Below are positions 52,519-63,587 of a stretch of DNA of 64,000 nucleotides, in pieces (position 1 is the stretch's first letter; the number at the start of each line of letters is the position of its first letter). The stretch covers positions 62,001 through 126,000 of the forward strand of contig JASANE010003168.1 of NCBI GenBank assembly GCA_030248225.1. Direction: 5' to 3'. Position numbers and translations under genes: made by a program. Source of the stretch: Trileptium ribeirensis (Eukaryota > Nematoda > Enoplea > Enoplida > Thoracostomopsidae). A model generated the notes under the pieces. It saw nothing but the letters and a program-made list of their open reading frames with translations, did not search any database and was not told where the DNA came from.

Positions 52519-52699
52519 GACATGATTATTCGAGCGTCTAGTATATATATAAAAACAGAACACTCCACGTATTTAACAGTATCATTGCAAAGATTTTAAA
52601 ATTCATTCAGATTTTATGGTTTCAGAATGTCGTTGGAATAAACACATGATTTCAGCTTAATACGAAAAATTTGCAATGGGAACCTATTATAAATCAATC

Positions 52700-52943
52700 T
52701 CCACCCATCAACCTACATTTGCATCCACTTGTGAACTCACTCAAGTGAGCAGTAAAATAAAAAACAAAACGTGGACTTGTTTTACGTACTTTATGAATAA
52801 AATGTATAGTTATGCGTATAACGCATATCTGAAAAGTTGTGAATTGTAGCAAGCTATACGGCGTTCGGTCGAACGATTTATAATCAACATTGCAAGCTTT
52901 TTCAATTAAATCTGTTAAAAGTGGTACCTGTGACTGTGTCTTG
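52700..52943 (-). other. Open - strand segment after a splice acceptor, unrecognised
   Basis: On the - strand an acceptor-like tgtgttgtag precedes an open stretch beginning about 52943 and reading KTQSQVPLLTDLIEKACNV, then SFDRTPYSLLQFTTFQ. Composition looks coding (mixed polar and hydrophobic residues), but no clear donor follows and no family is recognised. Part of a cluster of such pieces to 56.4 kb. Confidence 0.25.
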
Positions 52944-53078
52944 CTACAACACACTTGAATTCAAGGATTCCTCTCTCATTTTTAAATATGAAAATCTAGG
53001 AGAAAATTGACATTATTTGACATATATGTTTTGTTGAAATGAAAGTGATTTAGTAGTCATCTATATTTGGGAAGTTCT

Positions 53079-53220
53079 AGATTAACAGTAATAAACTATC
53101 CTTGAAATCCAAGCGTTTGCTTTGATCTGTAATCCGCGACAGTAATGCAAAATATGTAATTCCGTTTTGTAGAAAAGTTTTATTACGATAATACGAAGCC
53201 ATGGTGACACGAATGTGGAT
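53079..53220 (-). other. Candidate - strand exon, unrecognised
   Basis: A strong acceptor on the - strand (acttattcctggttttcag) ends just before 53220. The following frame is open for about 47 codons: IHIRVTMASYYRNKTFLQNG, then ITYFALLSRITDQSKRLDFK, ending at a stop near 53079. It could be a terminal exon. No domain recognised. Confidence 0.3.
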
Positions 53221-53932
53221 CTGAAAACCAGGAATAAGTATATAAATGCCGAATCTTAGACGTAGCTGGGATAAATGGCAACACCAAACTTCTTTTTGTG
53301 TACGAAATTTTCTAAGACTGAAGCGTAAAAGCGTGAAAAGTTTCGCGCTTTCGACGTGCAACTCCTTTTCACATCTACCTAGTCAAGAATTATAGTGCTA
53401 AATTTTCTTAAGTTGACGCGAAAATACGTTAAAAATTTCGCACATTTGGTGCGTGCCTTTATTGGACAACCGCTAGTCACGCGAAATATCTAAAATTTAT
53501 ATTAAGTACCTGTGCCTGATCTTCAAGCAACAGCATGAAACGATAAAAATGCTAGCTGGTTAATTATTGTTAAGATTTAATTACGCAATTACCAATGTTA
53601 TATTTTCTAAACGATTGTCTACAACAAAATTTTTGCAATGTTGGAGCCTGGAAGGTACCAGGCCAGGCCCACCACACAAATTTTTGTTGTTACAGTGCCC
53701 ATAATTTTGGAATTGAGTCCCAGGTTTGACAACGTTGCAACACCATTATATAAATAATTTTTGTAGTTGTATATATATACTAATAATTTTTCGAATATTA
53801 GTTATAGTTTCCTTACCTGATCACGATCAAAAATTTTGAAATACCAAATACGCTTTGTTGTTTCTGCACATATTAAGAACTAGTTACTCGCGTAGCGACG
53901 AGAAATGCCGAACAATCGCGGATGGTCTGAGA

Positions 53933-54734
53933 TCAGTGAACATTTCAAGGTTCCATATTGAGCACCATCTGTTTATAAATTCTTCTTTCGAGTAATCATT
54001 TAATCCAAGGCTCTGTCCTCAGTGAACATTTCAAGGTTCCATATTGAGCATCATCTGTTTATAAATTCTTCTTTCGAGTAATCATTTAATCCAAGGCTCT
54101 GTCCACATTCCTTTACGAGTTTTAAAAACCATTTTAGTACCCCAGCAACCAATGGTCCTACAATGTTAAAACCGTCATCAGTGATCAGTTTATCTTGAGC
54201 TTCCTTTAAAATGCCTGAATAACAACGATAAGTCGTCAATACCATATTGAGCATCATCTGTTTATAAATTCTTCTTTCGAGTAATCATTTAATCCAAGGC
54301 TCTGTCCTCAGTGAACATTTCAAGGTTCCATATTGAGCATCATCTGTTTATAAATTCTTCTTTCGAGTAATCATTTAATCCAAGGCTCTGTCCACATTCC
54401 TTTACGAGTTTTAAAAACCATTTTAGTACCCCAGCAACCAATGGTCCTACAATGTTAAAACCGTCATCAGTGATCAGTTTATCTTGAGCTTCCTTTAAAA
54501 TGCCTGAATAACAACGATAAGTCGTCAATACCATATTGAGCATCATCTGTTTATAAATTCTTCTTTCGAGTAATCATTTAATCCAAGGCTCTGTCCACAT
54601 TCCTTTACGAGTTTTAAAAACCATTTTAGTACCCCAGCAACCAATGGTCCTACAATGTTAAAACCGTCATCAGTGATCAGTTTATCTTGAGCTTCCTTTA
54701 AAATGCCTGAATAACAACGATAAGTCGTCAATAC
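53933..54734. repeat. Nested tandem array, 289-bp and 203-bp periods
   Basis: Blocks follow the pattern (B-A)(B-A-C)(A-B-A-C)(A-C) on the + strand. A is a block of about 66 bp (catattgagcatcatctg onward), B is about 20 bp (tcagtgaacatttcaagg), and C is about 137 bp (acattcctttacg through gtcaatac). A+B+A+C is 289 bp and A+C is 203 bp. Copies are essentially identical apart from one base in the first A block. On the - strand each A+C copy is open and carries the same frame, from GILKEAQDKLITDDG to LGLNDYSKEEFINR and a stop, preceded by an acceptor-like cgttgttattcag. Confidence 0.93.
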
Positions 54735-55087
54735 AAAAATGGCAAGTCCATGGTTATTTTCACTAAATATCAAATCCGTGGGAATAGTTTTCTTAGCTTA
54801 AAATGAACCAAAAAGACCCAAACAAACATGTGAAATTTATAAATCACAAATTTCAATAAATATTACAATTCCAATCGTTATTTTTTACATTCTACGTGGC
54901 TAGCGCTTCTTGAAATGAATACTTATCACTGAAGTGCACTTGCTTTGGCTATATTAAGCACTCCCGAAAACCTATAGACCATTTCTAATCATCTGTCCAC
55001 CGCTAAATTGACAACGTTTCAAAAACAAAGCAATTTTGGTGCCAAAATTTACCGAAGTTTAGCTCTGCATACCCAATGTAACATTAC

Positions 55088-55423
55088 AATGTGTTCAACT
55101 TGTTCAGTAATTCTACAAACTCATCGTTCACTCCCAGATGGTAAGAAGCCGCAGCGGTCAAATTATTGGATATTATTAAATTTTGGTAACTGTAAAATGT
55201 GTTCAACTTGTTCAGTAACCCTACAGACTCAACGTTCACTCCTAGATGGTAAGAAGCCGCAGCAGTCAAATAATTGGATATTATTAAACTATTATAACTT
55301 TTAAATGTGTTCAACTTGTTCAGTAATCCTACAAACTCATTGTTCACTCCCAGATGGTAAGAAGCCGCAGCAGTCAAATTATTGGATATTATTAAACTTT
55401 GTCTCATAGCTCGAAAACAGTTG
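55088..55423 (-). CDS. Candidate exon encoding three 36-residue repeats, unrecognised protein
   Basis: On the - strand a good acceptor (atatacttgttacag) precedes base 55423, and a plausible donor (gtaatg) follows base 55088. The 336-bp interval is fully open and symmetric (one base in, two bases out). It contains three tandem copies of an exactly 108-bp unit (word starts on the + strand at 55091, 55199 and 55307), each reading LIISN(N/Y)LTAAASYHLGV then LLNKLNT. Copies differ at roughly 10% of positions, with no frame-breaking indel. The repeat looks alpha-helical. I do not recognise the family, and no flanking exon joins it in phase. Confidence 0.4.
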
Positions 55424-56103
55424 CTGTAACAAGTATATAATTGCATAACAGTTTGATGTCTTCCATTTCTCAATCCGATTTCTCTAGCAAAAGATATTGG
55501 AAAACATGCACAATAATAAAGTATCCAATTCATTTCGCTTTAATAGAAATCTGGTCTGGAAGTCGGACCAGCGTAAACAAGAAGTTAGGTGCCCATTTGC
55601 TAAAATGCATCAATCCAGTGATAACTTATCAGTAACACAGTGGTTATAACTAATAGCTGATTTGCCTTCAATTTCTTGACGGTGTGCTTTCAGTTGGGCC
55701 CACGCTAGCACGTGAGTGGCCGTCTCCAAAATAGGGTTTAAGCGGCTCCCCAAACAACGGCATGACTGGACCTCTCCAAACTATTGTCTGAGTAACACTT
55801 AGAACACTACGCTACCTGTGGCAACGATTCTCATCTACAGTATTTAATTTTCTGAAACACATTTTGCAGAAACTAATTCTGACGTTGGTCTGATTCAAAT
55901 TATAACTGAAAAAATTCAGAAATTTAAGAAATAGAAAATTTGACAATATTGGACCGGTTCTATTCGAGGTCATTTTATGCGCCAGAAAAAAATTCTATTT
56001 TGTGAGAGTCCTTTGACTTGTGAGTACCACCGCCCCGATTTTGGGATACGGGCCCTAACGCCTGCTTTGCCTCCGAGAAAAAATGAATCAGTGTTAACCC
56101 CGT

Positions 56104-56310
56104 TTAAGTAAATTGCGACAGCGACATCGCAATCAACAGACAGCTGCGCATTAGTGACTTGGTAACATTCTGCGTTAAAGCTGTGATTTCATGAGGTTCG
56201 TATCCTTTTGTTTTGTAGTTGGCCGATTTGAGTTGCCAATTTGTTAACAGTGATCCTTTCAACGCTTCATTTAAGGCAATCCAAGTAGCGTGGTAACCTA
56301 CCGTTTTAAT
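56104..56310 (-). other. Open - strand segment, unrecognised
   Basis: On the - strand an open frame of about 65 codons reads GYHATWIALNEALKGSLLTN, then YEPHEITALTQNVTKSLMRS, ending at a stop at 56104. Composition looks protein-like, but the upstream acceptor is weak and no family is recognised. Listed because it lines up with the other - strand pieces at 52.7-55.4 kb. Confidence 0.25.
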
Positions 56311-56656
56311 TTTAAGCCTTAATATGATAATAAACGTTAAAATGTATACATGGCAAGGATGGATACAGTGGTTCACAGGTCACAGGTCGAGGTCAATGGG
56401 ACTGGACTTTTTAAAGGTTCACGCGTTACATACATCAGATATTTATATAAATATGTCAAGCATTATAATTTGTATATATAAAGTAAAATGTAATCGCAGT
56501 CTATTACTTTGTTTCCCATAAATTCTCCTTCAATTTTTCTTTTTTCACGATGTGCGACATCAAATGGTTCAATTCCCAAGCACCTGTATCAAATTTACAT
56601 TTCCCCAGATAAGAATAACGTAATAAATTTACGGAATTCTATCAATCTTTGAAACT

Positions 56657-56786
56657 TTAACCATTTCACGCCCGAATAATTTTTGTATCGTGCAATGATT
56701 GACAAACTCAAGCCGGCGCATGGAATAGAACCCGGCATGTGCGGCTGAAAGTAGCATACGCGAGCCACTGAGCTATCTGTTAGCTG
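56657..56786 (-). mobile_element. tRNA-derived SINE, family A, copy 2
   Basis: Same family as 20586-20724. On the - strand it has an A-box TAGCTCAGTGG (56775-56765) and a degraded B-box GGGTTCTATTCC (56733-56722), then the shared tail ending TGAAATGGTTAA. The A box here is closer to consensus than in copy 1, the B box less so. Confidence 0.8.
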
Positions 56787-59700
56787 TTGTTTGGTTTGTT
56801 AAGGTACCTCAACACGCGAACGAATAACTGCGCACATCGAAATGAACAGAATACGACAAACCCAGAAAATACAATGACTAACAATGTGCGTTAGCTACAT
56901 TTGGACCTAGTGGACATTAAAGAATTAACTGCGTCTAGGAGAGTTAGCGCCACTCCGAACTTTGATCGTTTTACTCGTGGTGGATAATTGTGGATAAAAA
57001 TCAAAGTTTTGTAGTACTCAGGTTGATTCGAATCACTGGAAAAGCAAGACAGATAACCATGACCCAAATAAAACTACAGCACACTGAAATTTTTCGAAGG
57101 CTTTATCATATCAAAATCAACAAGTAGCTATAATGATCTAGGTCTTTCAGGCGTTTAAATTTAGCCCAAAGTTTTAATTAACATTAGATTGCAGCAATAC
57201 TAGTCAAGAAAAATGATAAAGCCGTACAGTACCGGACTCATAAATTCCTGACAGGTGGCGGTTGTGCTAAAATCATTTTCCGACGAGAGACGGCGGTTTT
57301 ACCGAAATTTTTTTTCGACTGAAATTTAAGTACCAATTTCTTTATTTCATTCCGCATATATACTTCATGTTCGTGTGTATGCAATATACTAAAGGGGGTG
57401 GGAGGAGGTGGCTGGATCCACATCTGTGGCCTTATTACTATACTTTTGGTTTTTGTTATACAGATGTAATGATCTTGCATTGCATGTTGAAATTTGTGCC
57501 ATAAACTAATAACAGCAATAGTTGTACACAAACTGAGTACTGTTTTTTGCGGGTCGCGCTGGTCACTAATCAAACGGGGCACGGGTCACCGAACCTTGAC
57601 TCGTTTCCAACCCTTATACAAGGTAATAACATTGAATTATATATCCTCGAGCTTCATATGTCTCCATATCTATTTCACCGACCCTTCTCGGCCATTGGTA
57701 AATTTAGAGCGGTCCACTTTGAACTTTCATTATTGATAGCGACTATTTTATAGTCAATCAATACACTAGGGTTACGCATTTTGTTGACGATATATATAAA
57801 TACCAACTACTTTTTTGCACCAATCTCACCCGTTACGCTGTGCTAACATGATCTAGCCATCCAAACAAAATTTTTCGCAAGCAAATTCCAGTAATTTTCC
57901 ATCCTAAAAACACACACATAGAAAGTATTATATTCGTTACACATAGAATAAACAACAAAGCACCACTTTGAGAATAGCACTTGGCTGTGTTTTTCATGTA
58001 TTTTAGCGCGGAATGCTCGCAGTTTGGTTAACTTTTCATGGAATTCAGTTTTGCAGTAGCATATGGAAGTAAAAATAATTGTAATGTACGTGAATGTGTA
58101 TGTTGTAGATGAATGTGTGTGCCTCTTTTCTACACAAATTTATATACACAGAATATATAATGTTGCTGTATGATGCTCATATTGGACGAATATTACTTTA
58201 GAGAAATATTTTAATAGTAAACTTACTGCTTCATAGTATTGGCTTGCTCAAACAGTAGGATGAAGCACAACTAACTTGCTATATATGACATGACTGACCA
58301 TCACGAACTATTGAGCTTTTCCAAAAATAGTCTAAATTCGTAAATTTCGGCTTTACTAAGCTCTAATCGATTCTTTTTTATGCTGGTTGACTGCTAATTA
58401 TGAACTATCGTTAGAGCACTAAATTTACGAAAATACAGCAGTTTTGTACAAAACCAATAGCTTTATAGAAGAGATTTAACACGTAATAATATTTTGTAGC
58501 AAACATTTGATACATTAACCCCAAGTCTTGCTTTTTATTACTTCTGGCTATTTTCAAGCTATATGTGGAAAGTTGACCGTCCAAATTAATTCCACTTACT
58601 TTTTAATAGAATCTTGTGGTGGTTAATATATGGCTGTTTTTATTATGTTGCTAGATGTTAGGATTTCATAGCTTGTTTGTCTTTTTTTAAATATCGTTTA
58701 TTAAAGTCTCATTTTTCGGTAGTTTGGGAATTTGCGAATTTGCTGACGCTATTATTTCTGTATATGATATTGACCATAAGTCGAGAACAATAGGGTGTTT
58801 GGCGATATTTATAGCTGCCTCTAGTTTATGCGTGCGCTGATATTTTCGATTATTCCTTGAAAATTAGTAAAAGCTACTAACAATCATAACGCGAGCAATT
58901 TTGTTGCGGATTTTTTGATAACATTCGTTAAATAAGCGAACCGAACCCAGAACCCTTTACGCTGTCTGTTCATTTTTGAAAATAATGCCACTAAATCGTT
59001 AAGGGTCTCGCAAAAAATGCCTATATCTTATAGCTAATATTTACGTTCATAAACCTTTACGCACAATTTAGGTTTATTATAGTCATCACTATATCGTATT
59101 AACGAATAATTGTTTTACACTGCAATGGATTGAAGGGATGGTTTTGCTATCTCTAAAGGCGAAATTCGGGTAAATACGTATGGCATCAGAAAGCTATAGC
59201 TGTGGTGTTTAGAGCTTATGCCTGAGCCGTTTTCTGTTTGAATTATTATTTTAAATCTACGTTCTAGAATTCTACATAGATGGATATGACACAGAACGTC
59301 CGTAAAAGCGTTTAGTATGACTGTTGATAGATTCGTCATTCCTTTGACTGTTTTATCTATGATATCAGCGGTGTAAACAGTGAAAAGCCCGTTACAGATG
59401 AATTTAGAGTTTTTTTAATTAACGCTTTACAATGATTTTGCTCATTTCTGTATCCTATACGAGTATATTGACCTCAAAAAAACAATTAGCGGACTCATTA
59501 TTATTGCATCACGAATAATCCGAAAAAATAGATACGATTTTATGAACGCTTATATAGACTAAAATAGCCAATCTTTCTGTCGATGAAATACAAGCCAAAT
59601 TTCGGGTGTAACTAGCATGTGTCATGCTTTAGATTGCTGGATAAATTCCAATTGGTACGCATAAAAATTTTGATTATATGCCACATGGTACGGTGTGTAA

Positions 59701-62385
59701 ATGCATCAATTTTGAACGAGGGAAGTAAACCCAGATACTACTAGCGAAAAACAATTAGTTTCTTTTCGCTTGAAAATATGAGATTTGTAAATTCGAAATT
59801 AATTCTTGCAAACAAATACCTATATTCATGAGGGTAACCACTGATCACTACGGTCCAGATTCCCCGGTTTTAGCATGCAGCGGTCCATAAAGGCCAAACG
59901 CCCCCCCTTTTTTTGACAAAAATTTATCGCGTTTTCATTGTGTATTTATATCATTCATCTCAAGCTGACTTTTCACCTAGTGGTCCATTTAGGGCTTTGG
60001 TCGGACCCCAACTTCACTTTTTCAACCCATGCTAATATAAAAATATGACGAACAAATATATTAAATATCCATATATAGACATATATGTTTATATATTACT
60101 ACTATGTATAAATATATTCGAAATAGCACCATAACGTTGACTACTACGCCGAGCCAGTCAAAGCCGTACTGAAACTCCACTGTATCGTGAGCATATATTT
60201 TATTTGTCCGCTCCACTGCATACCAGCTTTATAATATTTGGTTACAAGAAAATTTTATATGAATAATTTTATTTTATTTCTATATAATACTAGGAAAAGC
60301 TGTCTGATAGAAAACATGAGCCTGGTTTGTATCTGTGTGTATAGCGCTGTGTTTGGCTAGGTATAAGCAATAACATTGTTTTATTATGGTTTTACCATAA
60401 TCTCAACAGAATTTTATGTGTGCGATCTGTTCACTGTGTGTGTACGATGCCTAATGATTGGTTTGAAATATTTCCAAATGATAGCATTTCATGTCTTTTA
60501 TTATATTAGATCGTATTTTTACAGTTCTAAACTTAGGCTGAATGTAATATTTCAGTATATTATACTTTTTATGCATTTTCATATACAGTAAGACTGTGAT
60601 TATAGTGAAATTGGTTGGGGACGTATCGAAAAGTTAACTATAAATATAATTTAACTATATTGACTTAATTTTAGTATCGACATATTATTGGCAGGGACCA
60701 AACGAATATTTCACCGCATTTTAGCATTTTCAATATTTGCACATTCACGATAAGCACACAGCACTGCAGTTGTCTAGATTATCAAGAATATATTTTATCT
60801 ATGGGGTAGAGACAAAAATTTGGTCCGCAGGTTGGACCATTAAAATGTGACATGCTCAAACAATGGTATACATTTTTAATATTAAGCTACAGAAACCATT
60901 TATATGACTCTAATAGAAGAGAGTTTTAAGAATTTTGTGTAGCGGTCAGGGTACGTTGATTGTTATATGCCTATACCGGCCATAAAATCAGACCGACAGC
61001 TTTTGGTACTGATCAACGCGTTGTTGCTTTTTAGTTCAAAACGTGCAATCTTATTACCTGTTCATCCAATGGGCTCAGAAAATGCAGCACCGTTAAGTGC
61101 ATTCTAGAGATGAGAATTATGGGCGCGCCAAGCTGGGCACCGGGCCACACGGCAGCCACCCGATTACGCACTGGCCGAGGCGTGTCGAGCCTAACATTTC
61201 AACCCGTTCACACTTCAAATGTAGCGAAAAGTTGTTGTTGGAGTTCCCCCAACTAGAAATTGCCAGATTCTTCCGCAATTATATAATAAAAAAGTTTTGG
61301 ATTATAATTCCATCCAGTGGCGTTGCCATATACGGGAAAGTGTAAATTGGACGCTGTGCCCCTTGTTATAACTGTAATAAGAATGTTTTCAACTCTCAAC
61401 CGTCAAGTTGGCCAACTGAGCCGACCTCGATAATCTCTGGATGCCCTATTCCCTCCCCGGCTGAAATTTCTTGAGGGCGCCCATGAGTCCATTCGCCGCA
61501 TCATATAAATACATCGTGAAAGCGTTCCGAATAATAATTTTCGAAATTAATGTTGGCAGCTTGTTCGCATTTTGCTGTTTCTGACCGAACAAAATTTATG
61601 TAAATATAACAGCATATGCAATATGTGTCATCTTTATGTGACAATCAATTAGTTATAACGGTTTATTACATTTTTTGTATGAAATTTGTAACAAAATATG
61701 GTATAGTATTCAAATTGGGATCGTCTGAATTTCCTGCAGCTCCCGCCCGTCCCCGTAACCTATCATGTCAGGTTTTTCAGCAGGAATAATTGGGGTCTTT
61801 TCGGTTATCCCCCCCCAGCCCTAATGTCGTCAATTTTCAAGATACAGCGAAATTACAGAGCCCCCAACATACGCACTAAAAGGCTAATTGACTTGGTTAA
61901 CAACATCCGCAATCAAAATTATTTCATCATTCTGTGCAAGAAATGTTGCTTGAATACTTTTATTCTATATATCTTTACTAAAATGTATCAATATTTCAAC
62001 ATTATTTTCATCGAACGCGACAATATTAATACAGTTGTACGCATCAGTTTCAGTGACACATGTATGATATACCATAAAATATAATCAATTCCCTGTTAAA
62101 GCATAATTTGTTCATTTATATATTAAATTATTTACAATTGCATTAATAATTTTATATATTTTATTAAGTTGTAATATTTATACATATTCCATCCAAAGCA
62201 CTCTTGTTTATCATACATTTTTGTATAATAAACCTTACGTTATTCTTGTTATATACCTATACATACTAAGCGCTTTCAGCGAAATCCCAACTACTGGAAA
62301 ACTTGTTGGACTTTAACGATAATTGCGTTAGGGGAACAATGTTTAGTTGGGCATATAGAAGGGTTTTAAACTATGAAATGATATA
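56787..62385. other. AT-rich sequence without a recognised gene
   Basis: Noted items: a purine-rich gggggtgggaggaggtgg run near 57390-57412; imperfect direct copies of 'g.ggtccat..agg' at 59878 and 59981; a tata-rich stretch at 60040-60120; and hAT-like termini without partners near 61105 (tagagatgagaattatgggc) and 61315 (cagtggcgttgcc). No coding region recognised. Confidence 0.5.
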
Positions 62386-62387
62386 AA

Positions 62388-62486
62388 GCAGCCACTGAAA
62401 GGTGGGCTGGGTTGGGATTCTTATCCACGACCTCTCTTTAGAACCGCAAGCAGAACCTCTACCGACTGAGCTATCACTGCTCGACT
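62388..62486 (-). mobile_element. tRNA-derived SINE, family B, copy 1
   Basis: On the - strand it reads AGCTCAGTCGGTAGAGGTTC, then a B-box region TGGATAAGAATCCC. Head and 3' end (…TTTCAGTGGCTGC) match the copy at 63117-63229. Its B box is damaged, so transcription is unlikely. Confidence 0.75.
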
Positions 62487-62771
62487 TAACAGCAGTGTAA
62501 AGATGCTATATTTGACATCCCCTCGTGTTTCAGTAAAGCCTACCACTGGCCTTTTTTATACACAACGTATTTATTGCATATATTATATATATAATGTTAC
62601 TTCTCCATTAATAATCCACATAAGGAGGCAAAACACAGTTAGGCAAGGACTTGGGGTGGGGCGCAGGGTTTTTAGAATTTGGGTTCGGTAGAGTGGATGC
62701 AGAATCCGACCTTCCCGTAAGACCTCAATATTAAGCGAACAATTTTTGAGTTGGACCTAGAAATAGTGCAA

Positions 62772-63089
62772 GAGTAAACTTAAGATGCGCCCTCAATCAT
62801 CCTCTTTTGACACCATATACAAAACGTTGTTAGCGAACAAAACTCAGATTTCAATAGCCGTACGCAATGTCGACATTTTTCTGTTCCATAACTCCATTAG
62901 CGAAAGCAATTCGGCCGCTGTACTTTAACACCAATGTGTTCGCGAACATTTTCAAGTTATAATGTATGGAATTTGAATCGGAATAATTTCTGTTCTTTAA
63001 CGCAAAAATGAAATTGTGTTCAGTGAACAACTGACTGTCAAGCGCTTTTGTAAAAAGAGGATGGTAAGGGGCGCAGCTTAAGTTTGCTC
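62772..63089. mobile_element. MITE of the GAGTAAACTTAAG family, copy 2
   Basis: The left end GAGTAAACTTAAGATGCGCC and the right end (reverse complement GAGCAAACTTAAGCTGCGCC), followed on both sides by CATCCTCTTTT, give inverted ends of about 40 bp. Internal gttagcgaac (62829-62838) and gttcgcgaac (62938-62947) are shared with the 28064-28585 copy, from which this one differs by being about 200 bp shorter. It sits between the two family B SINEs. Confidence 0.88.
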
Positions 63090-63116
63090 ATGGATAGGTG
63101 CTAAAAGAGGAAAGGG

Positions 63117-63229
63117 TGTGAAGCAGCCGCTGAAAAGTTGCGTTGGATTCGAACCCACGACCTTCTGTCCTCGGATCCGCAAGCAGGCGCTCTACCGACT
63201 GAACTATTCTTGCCCGACGTGCTGCTGTA
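63117..63229 (-). mobile_element. tRNA-derived SINE, family B, copy 2
   Basis: On the - strand: A-box TAGTTCAGTCGG (63206-63195), anticodon-like CTGCTTGCGG, B-box GGTTCGAATCC (63155-63145, consensus), then a TTTTCAGCGGCTGC end shared with 62388-62486. The tRNA-like part keeps the T arm but not a convincing acceptor stem. Confidence 0.82.
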
Positions 63230-63587
63230 TTCAACAAATTAAAAAAGGGGAAACAAAAAGAAAAGCATGAAGCTAAACCAAAAATAGAATTCTGAGTACT
63301 AGCTATGTGATAAAACGCCATTGTGCTAGTCGACACTAGATTATAACGCAGAGACGATCATAAATTAGTTTGAACCGTCGGCGTCGCAGACTTCAGCTTG
63401 GACATAGCCGAAACTATATTAGGCACATTTAGGTGATGTACATCTATACCTTTGTGGCAAAATATTTGTAATGAGTTATGCTTCTTTTCTATAAGGCTAT
63501 AGTTTTAGTACAATTGCGCAGTTTTCTTGGTTCTTTTCCATTATTCCCCCAGGCCGCATTTGCCCAAAAAAAGGTCGGATTCTGGAC

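Noticed and set aside
59840..60030. MITE with inverted ggtccat ends
   Set aside because: The two similar words are in direct, not inverted, orientation and no target duplication is visible.
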